Assembly (NCBI RefSeq): GCF_048595595.1
Contig: NZ_CP184347.1
Origin: Bacteroides pyogenes_A
GTDB lineage: Bacteria > Bacteroidota > Bacteroidia > Bacteroidales > Bacteroidaceae
Direction: 5' to 3' (one strand)
DNA: 64,000 nucleotides
Shown here: positions 23,710 through 31,469 of the stretch, one piece after another
Position numbering within the stretch: the first letter of the stretch is position 1
Layout of the letters: each line of letters starts with the position of its first letter
Notes under the pieces: model-generated
The model's database searches: none
What the model saw: the letters and a program-made list of their open reading frames with translations, nothing else
Told to the model about the DNA's origin: nothing
Made by a program: the position numbers and the translations under genes

Positions 23710-25920
23710 TTATTTGCCGGCGGGGCTGCTTCCCATTTCAAACTCTACGGTCGACCCGCCCATGATTTGTTCATGAGTTAGGAACGTCTCTCCGTAGGGG
23801 TTGCCATTCACTTTCACAGACCGTACGTATATGTTTGCTTTGCTGACATTGGGAGCAAGCACGGTAAAGGTCTTTCCGTTGCTCAGGTGCAACCGCAGTT
23901 CGGGAAACAGGGGAGTACCTATTTCGTATTTCCCGCTCACCGGATTCACCGGATAGAAGCCCATCGCGCTGAACACATACCATGCCGACATCTGCCCGCA
24001 GTCTTCGTTGCCGCAAAGTCCGGCAGGAGTGTTGCGGTAAAGCTCGTTCATCACCCTTGCCACGTATTCTTGTGTGCGGTGAGGCTGCCCCACTGCATTG
24101 AAAAGGTAAATCACGTGGTGTCCCGGTTCGTTGCCGTGAGCGTATTGCCCGATCATCCCCGTACTGAAAATAGGCAGTTCGTCATCTGCCGACGGATGAT
24201 AAGTGAACATGCTGTCGAGCTTTTGCGCGAACCGCTGCCTGCCTCCCGTAAGTTCTATCAGCCCGTCGATATCGTGCTGCACCGACCAGAAATATTGCCA
24301 GGCATTGCTCTCGCAGATGTGCTCTGTGTATTCGTCGGCTTTGAAAGGAGTGATGAAAGCTCCCTTGTCGTCGCGCGGCTGCATGAACGAAGTGGCGGGA
24401 TTGTACACGTTGCGATAGTTTTGCGAACGCCGGTAGAACTCTTCCGCTACCTCTTTCTTGCCCATTTTACGCGCCATTTCGGCAATGCAGTAATCGTCGA
24501 AGGCGTATTCTAATGTCCGGGAGAGCGACCAGTTCTCGGTATTGTACTCATCTTTTACGTTGTAAGGAACATAACCCAGCTTCTTGTACAGACCGATACC
24601 CCGGTATTCGTCGGTGTTGGCGGTCGCCACGCAAGCCGCCAGTGCTTTCTCCGCATCGAAGTCGCCGATTCCTTTCAGATATGCGTCCGCAATCACGGGT
24701 ACGGCATGATAGCCTATCATCATATCCGTTTCGCTGGCGTAGAAATTCCATACCGGCAGGCGCCCGTTTTGTTCGTAGAATGCGATGAACGATTTCACCA
24801 TGTCGTTCACCCGTTCCGGCTGGGTGTAGGTGAACAACGGATGCGAAGCCCGGAATGTGTCCCACAGAGAGAAAGTGCTGTAGTTTACCCATCCGTCTGT
24901 CCGGTGCAACTTCTTGTCCGGACCGTAATAACTGCCGTCTACATCGCTATAGATGGTCGGCGCGAGCATGGAATGGTATAAAGCCGTATAGAAATTCACC
25001 TTATCATCCTCGTTGTTGCCTTTTACGTCGATCTTTCCGAGTTGGCGGTTCCAAGCCTTTTGGGTTGCGGCAAGATATTTGTCGAAATCATTCTCGGGCA
25101 CTTCGGCTTGCAGGTTTCGGGCGGCTCCTTCCATGCTTACTCCCGACACGGCAGTGCTTACAAGTATCTGTTCTTCCTCTTCGGTGCTGAAGTCGAAGCG
25201 GGCGATGAAGGCTGTGCCGGTCTGTTTCCCTTCTTTCACGACGGCAGTCGTGTCCATCGTCACCTTATCGAAGGGGCGTGAGAAGCGGGTGCGGAAGTAG
25301 ATACGCTGGTCGCGCGCCCATCCGTCGGAATAGCGGTAACCCTGAATGGTGACGGAGTCTACCACCTCGATGTGCGAGTCGTTTGTAAAATCCCAGTTCA
25401 TGGCTTTCTTCAGGTTGAGGAATACGGCGGCTTGGGCTTTCGGGAAAGTATACCGCTGGATGCCGCAACGCTCGGTGGCAGTCAGTTCCACGTCGATGCC
25501 GTAATCCTGCAAGCGCACCCGATAGTATCCGGCATACGCCTTTTCGTCGGCGTGCGAAAACTTGGAGTGAATGCCCAGCGGCGCTTCGGCCTCCTTGTAG
25601 GGCAGGGTGACGGGCATGAACGAAATGTCGTACAAATCGCCTGCTCCCGTGCCCGAGAGGTGTGTATGGCTGAATCCGGCGATTGTGCTGTCGGGATAGA
25701 AATAGCCGGAAATACGGTCCCAGCCGGGCAGACCGTTGTCCGGACTGAGTTGCACCATGCCGAACGGAGCTTGTGCGCCCGGATAAGTATTTCCTGTAAA
25801 ATCGGTCCCGATAAACGGATTGACGTATTGCGTGTAGTCTGTTTCCGCAGATTTTTGAGAGGTAGTGCACCCCGCCAGCAGGCAGGCACACAGAGCGAAC
25901 AGGTGGAAAGGTGTTTTCAT
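23710..25920 (-). CDS. GH92 family alpha-mannosidase lipoprotein
   Basis: 736 residues with a lipoprotein signal ending LLAGC followed by TTSQKSAE. Standard GH92 landmarks: YVNPFIGTDFTGNTYPGAQAP, HLSGTGAGDLYD, DMMIGYHAVPVIADAY, HGNEPGHH with acid Glu598, and GNEDCGQMSAWYVFSAMGFYP. This resembles the second GH92 copy more than the first and is expected to be an exo-alpha-mannosidase. It has its own -7 box 68 bases upstream. The three GH92 genes share orientation but are separated by accessory genes and lie in no visible SusCD locus. Confidence 0.93.
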   Translation of the reverse strand: MKTPFHLFALCACLLAGCTTSQKSAETDYTQYVNPFIGTDFTGNTYPGAQAPFGMVQLSPDNGLPGWDRISGYFYPDSTIAGFSHTHLSGTGAGDLYDISFMPVTLPYKEAEAPLGIHSKFSHADEKAYAGYYRVRLQDYGIDVELTATERCGIQRYTFPKAQAAVFLNLKKAMNWDFTNDSHIEVVDSVTIQGYRYSDGWARDQRIYFRTRFSRPFDKVTMDTTAVVKEGKQTGTAFIARFDFSTEEEEQILVSTAVSGVSMEGAARNLQAEVPENDFDKYLAATQKAWNRQLGKIDVKGNNEDDKVNFYTALYHSMLAPTIYSDVDGSYYGPDKKLHRTDGWVNYSTFSLWDTFRASHPLFTYTQPERVNDMVKSFIAFYEQNGRLPVWNFYASETDMMIGYHAVPVIADAYLKGIGDFDAEKALAACVATANTDEYRGIGLYKKLGYVPYNVKDEYNTENWSLSRTLEYAFDDYCIAEMARKMGKKEVAEEFYRRSQNYRNVYNPATSFMQPRDDKGAFITPFKADEYTEHICESNAWQYFWSVQHDIDGLIELTGGRQRFAQKLDSMFTYHPSADDELPIFSTGMIGQYAHGNEPGHHVIYLFNAVGQPHRTQEYVARVMNELYRNTPAGLCGNEDCGQMSAWYVFSAMGFYPVNPVSGKYEIGTPLFPELRLHLSNGKTFTVLAPNVSKANIYVRSVKVNGNPYGETFLTHEQIMGGSTVEFEMGSSPAGK

Positions 25921-25987
25921 GGGTTACTTTTATAGTTGTATCTTTCGATTGTTTGTCGAATAATGATTGAAAAAACGGATCTACGGA

Positions 25988-25995
25988 CAAAGGTA
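25988..25995 (-). promoter_or_regulatory. -7 box for GH92 gene at 23710
   Basis: TACCTTTG on the minus strand, 68 bases before the start codon. Confidence 0.5.
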
Positions 25996-26325
25996 GGAAA
26001 AATAAGTGAAAAGCGAAAAAGGGCTCCAAGCTTTCGGAAAATTAAAAACGGTTTGCCTGAAAAAATACGTTTATGTGGGAGGAGTCGCAGAGACACCTCC
26101 CGTTTTGTGATAGCCGTTGTAACTTGGGGTTTGGAGCAAAGGACGAGCTTTGACGTTGCAACAGAATCGTTTTGTGATAGCCATTGTAATTTGGCCGATA
26201 GGATTCAGGTAAAAGAGGTCTCTTTGCACCTTTGTGGCTGTAATATGCACCTTTCAATCTATAAATTAAGTATTAAATACCTTATTAAGTGCTTTCTTTG
26301 GACAAATGGCGACCGGTAATGACGG
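25996..26325. other. intergenic region with a 67-bp spaced direct repeat
   Basis: No convincing gene. Contains a 27-bp near-identical pair at 26101-26127 and 26168-26194 (25 of 27 positions), beginning CGTTTTGTGATAGCC. Confidence 0.5.
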
Positions 26326-26921
26326 CTATCCTCGGACGAAACCGTTTTTGTAGAAATCGTACCAGGCAGCTATGTTTTCAGGGCTATCTGCTTTCAGCAG
26401 CAATAACAGTTCGCGCGTAAACTCGAGATATCCCACACCGTTTGCGGTTACGATATTTTTATCGCCCACCGCTTGCGCCTCGATATATCCGGCTTCGTTG
26501 GTATAATGCTTGTCTGCCCATTGTCTCAATTGGTCTATCCCGTTGCCTGTGTGTTTTACATTGTTCAGGAAGCCGTGAGCGCACATGAATGAAGCCGCAC
26601 CGCATATAGCCCCTACGATTTTTCCTTTTTGCAGGGCTGTTTCGACCAAAGGAACGACTTTTTCGGCTTCGGCGATTGCCACCGGTTTCCTCCTACGAGT
26701 ATCAGCGCCGCGTAATCTTCGGGAATGGTTGTAAAGTCGTAATCGGGGAGGGTGCGGAAGCCGCCGATGGAGCAGACTTGATTTGATGTGGGAGCTACAG
26801 TTTTTACTTCGTATTTCGTTTCACTTCCGGGAAGCACGCCCGCTTGCAGAGATGCGGCAAGAAACACTCCCTCCCAATCTGCATATTCGTTTAGCAGGAG
26901 TAGTAAGACTTTCTGTTTCAT
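26326..26921 (-). pseudogene. DJ-1/PfpI family gene broken by a frameshift
   Basis: Two overlapping frames together encode one DJ-1/PfpI protein of about 195 residues. The first (from 26921, MKQKVLLLLLNEYADWE to ALILVGGNRW) gives the N-terminal Rossmann half. The second (readable from about 26682, VAIAEAEKVVPLVE) contains the nucleophile elbow VGAICGAAS with the conserved Cys and the C-terminal half. The frame breaks near 26680-26690, right after the conserved LVGG strand. Family members act as glyoxalase/deglycase-like or chaperone proteins. A sequencing error is possible. The promoter box at 26952 is intact. Confidence 0.8.
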
Positions 26922-26951
26922 TGGATCAATTTGTTTTTAATCGTTTACCCG

Positions 26952-26959
26952 CAAAGGTA
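26952..26959 (-). promoter_or_regulatory. -7 box for DJ-1/PfpI gene
   Basis: TACCTTTG on the minus strand, 31 bases before the start. Confidence 0.5.
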
Positions 26960-27085
26960 TATGAACGGTTTGAGGATCGCAAAAGATATGGAGAATTTTC
27001 AGGTTACTATGTTTGTTTTGTAGAGTAATTTTGTTTACCGGGAGTGATGACGAATCTTCCTATTCGCTATATATATACTCGCTCT

Positions 27086-27195
27086 GGTGAGCATATATAT
27101 CTACCTTGGTGAGTATATATGGCTACCTTGGTGAGTATATATGGCTACCGCGGTGAGTATATATGGTTACCAAGGTGAGTATATATGGCTACCAA
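27086..27195. repeat. five-unit 22-bp tandem repeat
   Basis: Units start at 27086, 27108, 27130, 27152 and 27174. Consensus GGTGAGTATATATGGCTACC plus a variable dinucleotide. The dinucleotides are TT, TT, GC, AA, AA, so each unit junction reads ACC-NN-GGT. The first unit is diverged in the middle. No gene covers it; it lies between the broken DJ-1 gene and the end of alaS. Confidence 0.9.
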
Positions 27196-27287
27196 GGCAA
27201 CTTAATATAGCTGTCCGGGTTGGTGTGTAAATGATTGAACTACAGTTGGTTGAAAAGAGTTGGAGACCAACGCGTCTCAAATATAAG

Positions 27288-27325
27288 AATCGCCCCTGCC
27301 ACAATTTCTTGCAGCAGGGGCGATT
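27288..27325 (-). terminator. hairpin terminator after alaS
   Basis: A 12-bp perfect stem (AATCGCCCCTGC with GCAGGGGCGATT) and a 14-base loop, about 70 bases past the alaS stop. On the minus strand it is followed by CTTATATTTG; the plus strand has a TTTT tail, so it may act in both directions. Confidence 0.6.
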
Positions 27326-27396
27326 TTGCGGAAGAAGCTTTTGTCGAGCTTTCTCCTTTTTCATTTTGAATGTGTCGTATCTGCAAACCTCTCCGG

Positions 27397-30015
27397 TTAG
27401 ATTTCCGCCAGCTCCAATACTTTCTCAACGGCTGCGTTCAATCCGTCGGGATTCTTTCCTCCGGCTGTGGCGAAGTGAGGCTGTCCGCCTCCACCTCCCT
27501 GAATCAGTTTGGCTGCCTCTTTCACCAGATTGCCCGCCTTCAGGCCCTCTGCCACCAGATTGTCACTGATCATGACCGTCAGCATAGGTTTGTCGTTCTC
27601 TTTGCTTCCGGCTACGAAGAAGAGGTTTTCGGTTATCTCCCCGCGAAGTTGGAAAGCGATGTTTTTCACCATCTCGGCAGGTAGCGGAGCGCAGAACTTA
27701 ATCACTTTCACACCGTTCTTTTCCTGTACGTTTTGCAGAAGTCTCTCTTTCAGAGCCGCCTCTTTTTCTTTCATGAAGTCTTCTACCTGTTTCTTCAGTC
27801 CGGCGTTCTCGTCGAGATATTTGCGGATAGCTCCTTTCAGGTCGGGGGCGTTGTTGAACAACGCTTTCAGTTCGCCGAAGGTATCTTGAATATTGTTCAG
27901 CATCTCTTCCACACGAGCTCCGGTATAAGCTTCAATACGACGTACTCCTGCCGCAATCGAACTTTCGGAAACGATTTTCAGCATTCCGATGCTTCCGGTG
28001 GCGGCAACGTGCGTACCTCCGCAGAATTCGATGGAAGAGCCGAAACGGATGACGCGCACCTTATCGCCGTACTTCTCTCCGAAGAGTGCGATGGCTCCCA
28101 TCTCCTTGGCTTCTTCGATAGGCAAGTCGCGATACTCCTGCAAAGGTATGTTGGCACGGATGCGGGCGTTGACCAATTGCTCCACTTTGCGGATTTCTTC
28201 GTCCGTCACTTTCTGGAAGTGAGAGAAGTCGAAACGCAGAGAGTCAGGCGTAACCAACGAGCCTTTTTGCTCGATGTGTTCGCCCAGCACTTCACGCAGA
28301 GCCGCGTCGATCAAGTGGGTAGCCGAGTGATTGGCGGCACAGGCCGCGCGCTTGTCGGTATCTACGCATGCCATCATCGGAGCTTCCGGATGTTCGGGCA
28401 TTTTCTTCACGATATGTATCGGCAGGTTGTTCTCTTTCTTCGTGTCGATGACTTCAATGGTTTCGAATTCGTTCACCAATACTCCGGTATCGCCTACCTG
28501 TCCCCCGCTTTCGGCATAGAACGGGGTATAGTCGAGCACGATCTGGTACAACGTCTGATTCTTTTGTTTTACCTGACGGTAGCGCAGGATAGACGCTTTG
28601 TGTTCGGTATAGTCGTAACCTACGAATTCGCTCGTTCCTTCTTTCAGTGTAATCCAGTCTCCGGTTTCCATAGCAGCTGCATTCCGGGCACGCGCTTTCT
28701 GTTGTTCCATCTCCGCATTGAATTCTTCGATATTGATAGTCATTCCTTTTTCGCGGAGAATCAATTCAGTGAGGTCGAGCGGAAAGCCGAAAGTGTCGTA
28801 CAACGTAAAGGCGTCTTTGCCGCTGATTTCTTTCTTGCCGGCAGCTTGAGCCTCTTCCGCCGTTTTGTCGAGCAGGCGGATTCCCGTCTCCAACGTGTGG
28901 AGGAATGATTCTTCTTCTTCCTTGATCACTTTTTCGATCAGCGTTTTCTGTGCCATCAGTTCCGGATAAGCATCTCCCATGTTGTCGATCAGCACCGGTA
29001 GCAAGCGGTACATGAAAGCCTGCTTTTGGTCGAGGAACGTGTATCCGTAGCGCACTGCCCGGCGAAGAATGCGGCGAATCACATAACCGGCCTTCGCATT
29101 CGACGGCAATTGTCCGTCGGTGATGGAGAAAGCAATGGTGCGGATATGGTCGGCAATGACGCGCATAGCCACATCCTTTTGCTTGTCTTTTCCGTATTCG
29201 GTTCCGGCGATAGAGGCAATGGCCTTGATCATAGGCTGGAATACGTCGGTATCATAGTTGGAAGTCTTGCCCTGCAGTGCCATGCAAAGACGCTCGAAGC
29301 CCATCCCCGTGTCGATTACTTTGGCCGGAAGCGGTTCGAGGCTTCCGTCGGCCTTGCGGTTGTATTGCATGAATACGAGATTCCATATCTCGATCACTTG
29401 CGGGTGATCTTTGTTCACTAAATCGCGTCCTGAAACTTGGGCTCGTTCTTCGGCGGGGCGCAGGTCAATGTGGATTTCCGAACATGGTCCGCAAGGTCCC
29501 GTGTCTCCCATTTCCCAAAAATTATCGTGCTTGTTGCCGTTGATGATATGATCTTTCGGCAGAAACTGTTCCCAATACGAAGAAGCCTCGTCGTCACGGT
29601 TCAGTCCTTCTTCCGGGCTTCCTTCGAAGACCGTGGCATACAGGTTTGCCGGGTCGAGTTTCAGCACGTCTACCAGATACTCCCATGCCCATTCGATGGC
29701 TTCTTTCTTGAAGTAGTCGCCGAACGACCAGTTGCCCAGCATTTCGAACATGGTGTGATGGTAAGTGTCATGACCTACTTCTTCCAAGTCGTTGTGCTTT
29801 CCGCTTACGCGCAGGCATTTCTGAGAGTCGGCCACTCTGTGGTATTTGGCGGGCTGATTGCCCAGAATGATATCTTTAAATTGATTCATCCCTGCGTTGG
29901 TAAACATCAGGGTGGGGTCATCTTTTATTACCATTGGAGCCGAGGGGACAATGTGGTGTCCTTTCGACTCGAAGAAACTCTTAAATGAATCTCTGATTTC
30001 TTTTGCAGTCAACAT
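27397..30015 (-). CDS. alaS: alanine--tRNA ligase
   Basis: Class II aminoacyl-tRNA synthetase, 872 residues. The N-terminal catalytic domain starts TAKEIRDSFKSFFESKGH and carries FTNAGMNQFKD and the motif-2 area. The editing domain has zinc-binding HSATHLIDAALRE and FCGGTHVAATGSIG; the C-Ala domain ends with GGGGQPHFATAGGKN. All expected parts are present and full length. Divergent from the M23 peptidase gene, with a -7 box at 30066-30073. Confidence 0.97.
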   Translation of the reverse strand: MLTAKEIRDSFKSFFESKGHHIVPSAPMVIKDDPTLMFTNAGMNQFKDIILGNQPAKYHRVADSQKCLRVSGKHNDLEEVGHDTYHHTMFEMLGNWSFGDYFKKEAIEWAWEYLVDVLKLDPANLYATVFEGSPEEGLNRDDEASSYWEQFLPKDHIINGNKHDNFWEMGDTGPCGPCSEIHIDLRPAEERAQVSGRDLVNKDHPQVIEIWNLVFMQYNRKADGSLEPLPAKVIDTGMGFERLCMALQGKTSNYDTDVFQPMIKAIASIAGTEYGKDKQKDVAMRVIADHIRTIAFSITDGQLPSNAKAGYVIRRILRRAVRYGYTFLDQKQAFMYRLLPVLIDNMGDAYPELMAQKTLIEKVIKEEEESFLHTLETGIRLLDKTAEEAQAAGKKEISGKDAFTLYDTFGFPLDLTELILREKGMTINIEEFNAEMEQQKARARNAAAMETGDWITLKEGTSEFVGYDYTEHKASILRYRQVKQKNQTLYQIVLDYTPFYAESGGQVGDTGVLVNEFETIEVIDTKKENNLPIHIVKKMPEHPEAPMMACVDTDKRAACAANHSATHLIDAALREVLGEHIEQKGSLVTPDSLRFDFSHFQKVTDEEIRKVEQLVNARIRANIPLQEYRDLPIEEAKEMGAIALFGEKYGDKVRVIRFGSSIEFCGGTHVAATGSIGMLKIVSESSIAAGVRRIEAYTGARVEEMLNNIQDTFGELKALFNNAPDLKGAIRKYLDENAGLKKQVEDFMKEKEAALKERLLQNVQEKNGVKVIKFCAPLPAEMVKNIAFQLRGEITENLFFVAGSKENDKPMLTVMISDNLVAEGLKAGNLVKEAAKLIQGGGGGQPHFATAGGKNPDGLNAAVEKVLELAEI

Positions 30016-30065
30016 ACTTTCTTTATATATCCATTGTTGAGGTTAATATTCTCAAAAAAACGATG

Positions 30066-30073
30066 CAAAGATA
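30066..30073 (-). promoter_or_regulatory. -7 box for alaS
   Basis: TATCTTTG on the minus strand, about 50 bases before the alaS start; overlaps closely with the divergent box at 30086. Confidence 0.55.
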
Positions 30074-30085
30074 GCTTGTTTTTAT

Positions 30086-30093
30086 TACTTTTG
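30086..30093 (+). promoter_or_regulatory. -7 box for the M23 peptidase gene
   Basis: TACTTTTG, about 30 bases upstream of the start codon. Confidence 0.5.
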
Positions 30094-30124
30094 TCGTATT
30101 AACGAGTGAAATATTTCCAAAAAG

Positions 30125-31093
30125 ATGCGCAAAGTTTACTATATCTATAACCCACGAACACAGACTTATGACCGGATCTATCCCACTGTAAGACAGCGGG
30201 GGCTCAGTATTCTGCGCAGGCTTTTTGTGGGCATGGGGCTGGGAGCGGGTAGCTTTCTTCTCCTTCTGCTGCTGTTCGGTTCTCCTTCGGAGAAGGAGCT
30301 GCGGATAGAGAACAGCCGACTTCTGGCACAGTACAATGTGCTTTCGCGTCGATTGGACGATGCGGAGGAAGTACTCCGCAACATTCAACAACGCGACGAT
30401 AACCTCTACCGCGTCATAATGCAGGCCGATCCGATAGCTCCCGCCATCCGGCAGGCAGGATATGGCGGTACGAACCGTTATGAAGAGCTGATGGATATGG
30501 CTAATGCCGGACTGGTGGTCAACACCACTCAGAAGCTGGATGTGCTTTCCAAGCAACTCTACATTCAATCCAAATCTTTCGATGATGTGGTAGAAATGTG
30601 TAAAAACCACGGTGAGATGCTGAAATGTATGCCTGCCATTCAGCCTATTTCGAATAAGGATCTTCGCCAGACAGCCTCCGGATACGGTACTCGGATCGAC
30701 CCTATTTATGGAACGGCGAAATTCCATTCCGGCATGGACTTCTCCGCTTCTCCCGGAACGGACGTGTATGCAACCGGCAACGGAACGGTGGTGAAGATGG
30801 GATGGGAGACCGGATACGGAAATACCATTGTGATAGATCATGGCTTCGGATATCAGACGTGGTATGCGCATTTGAGTGATTTTCGCACCAAGCTGGGTAA
30901 GAAGGTGGTACGGGGAGAAGTGATAGGAGGGGTAGGGAGTACGGGCAAGAGTACTGGTCCTCATCTGCATTACGAGGTGCATGTCAAGGGACAGGTAGTG
31001 AATCCGATCAACTATTACTTCATGGATTTGAGCGCGGAAGATTATGACAGGATGATTCAGCTTGCCGCCAATCATGGAAAAGTGTTCGATTAA
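30125..31093 (+). CDS. M23 family peptidoglycan endopeptidase
   Basis: 322 residues. One transmembrane segment (about 36-58, GLGAGSFLLLLLLFG) anchors it in the inner membrane. A coiled-coil stretch follows (SEKELRIENSRLLAQYNVLSRRLDDAEE), then a periplasmic LytM domain. Zinc ligands are visible: His201 and Asp205 in HSGMDF, and His280/His282 in PHLHYEV. Domain order matches membrane-bound M23 peptidases that cut peptide cross-links during growth and division. The following MerR gene starts 22 bases later, so co-transcription is likely. Confidence 0.92.
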   Translation: MRKVYYIYNPRTQTYDRIYPTVRQRGLSILRRLFVGMGLGAGSFLLLLLLFGSPSEKELRIENSRLLAQYNVLSRRLDDAEEVLRNIQQRDDNLYRVIMQADPIAPAIRQAGYGGTNRYEELMDMANAGLVVNTTQKLDVLSKQLYIQSKSFDDVVEMCKNHGEMLKCMPAIQPISNKDLRQTASGYGTRIDPIYGTAKFHSGMDFSASPGTDVYATGNGTVVKMGWETGYGNTIVIDHGFGYQTWYAHLSDFRTKLGKKVVRGEVIGGVGSTGKSTGPHLHYEVHVKGQVVNPINYYFMDLSAEDYDRMIQLAANHGKVFD

Positions 31094-31115
31094 TTATAAG
31101 GAAAGCAAGAGGGAT

Positions 31116-31457
31116 ATGCTAAATACGGATAAAGACTTGAAACTGTACTATTCCATCGCTGAAGTGGCTCAAATGTTCGGTGTGAATCAATCGCTACTTC
31201 GTTTTTGGGAAAAGGAGTTTCCTCAGATTTCTCCCAAAACGGCAGGAAGAGGGGTAAGGCAGTACCGGAAAGAAGACGTGGAGACGATTGGCCTTATTTA
31301 CCATCTGGTGAAAGAAAAAGGGATGACGCTTACCGGCGCCCGCCGTAAACTGAAAGAGAACAAAGAGGGTACTGTGCGCAATTACGAAATAATCTCCCGC
31401 CTGAGAGCTATTAAAGAAGAGCTTTTGGCTATAAAAAAGGAGCTGGACGGAAGATGA
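31116..31457 (+). CDS. MerR family transcriptional regulator
   Basis: 113 residues from MLNTDKDL. The N-terminal winged helix reads YYSIAEVAQMFGVNQSLLRFWEKEFPQI, then the wing segment GRGVRQYRKEDVETIGLIYHLVKEKG and a short C-terminal dimerisation helix. There is no effector-binding domain and no Cys cluster, so metal sensing is unlikely. An upstream frame to 31062 overlaps the M23 gene and is not used. Targets unknown; gene order M23-merR is on one strand. Confidence 0.88.
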   Translation: MLNTDKDLKLYYSIAEVAQMFGVNQSLLRFWEKEFPQISPKTAGRGVRQYRKEDVETIGLIYHLVKEKGMTLTGARRKLKENKEGTVRNYEIISRLRAIKEELLAIKKELDGR

Positions 31458-31469
31458 ATCCTACTTTGT

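Noticed and set aside
27733..28908. Long plus-strand open frame (391 codons) opposite alaS
   Set aside because: Entirely antisense to the conserved alaS gene; no family motifs and Phe/Arg/His-rich shadow composition.
30023..31075. 350-codon minus-strand open frame opposite the M23 peptidase
   Set aside because: Shadow of a gene whose zinc site and membrane anchor are clear on the plus strand.
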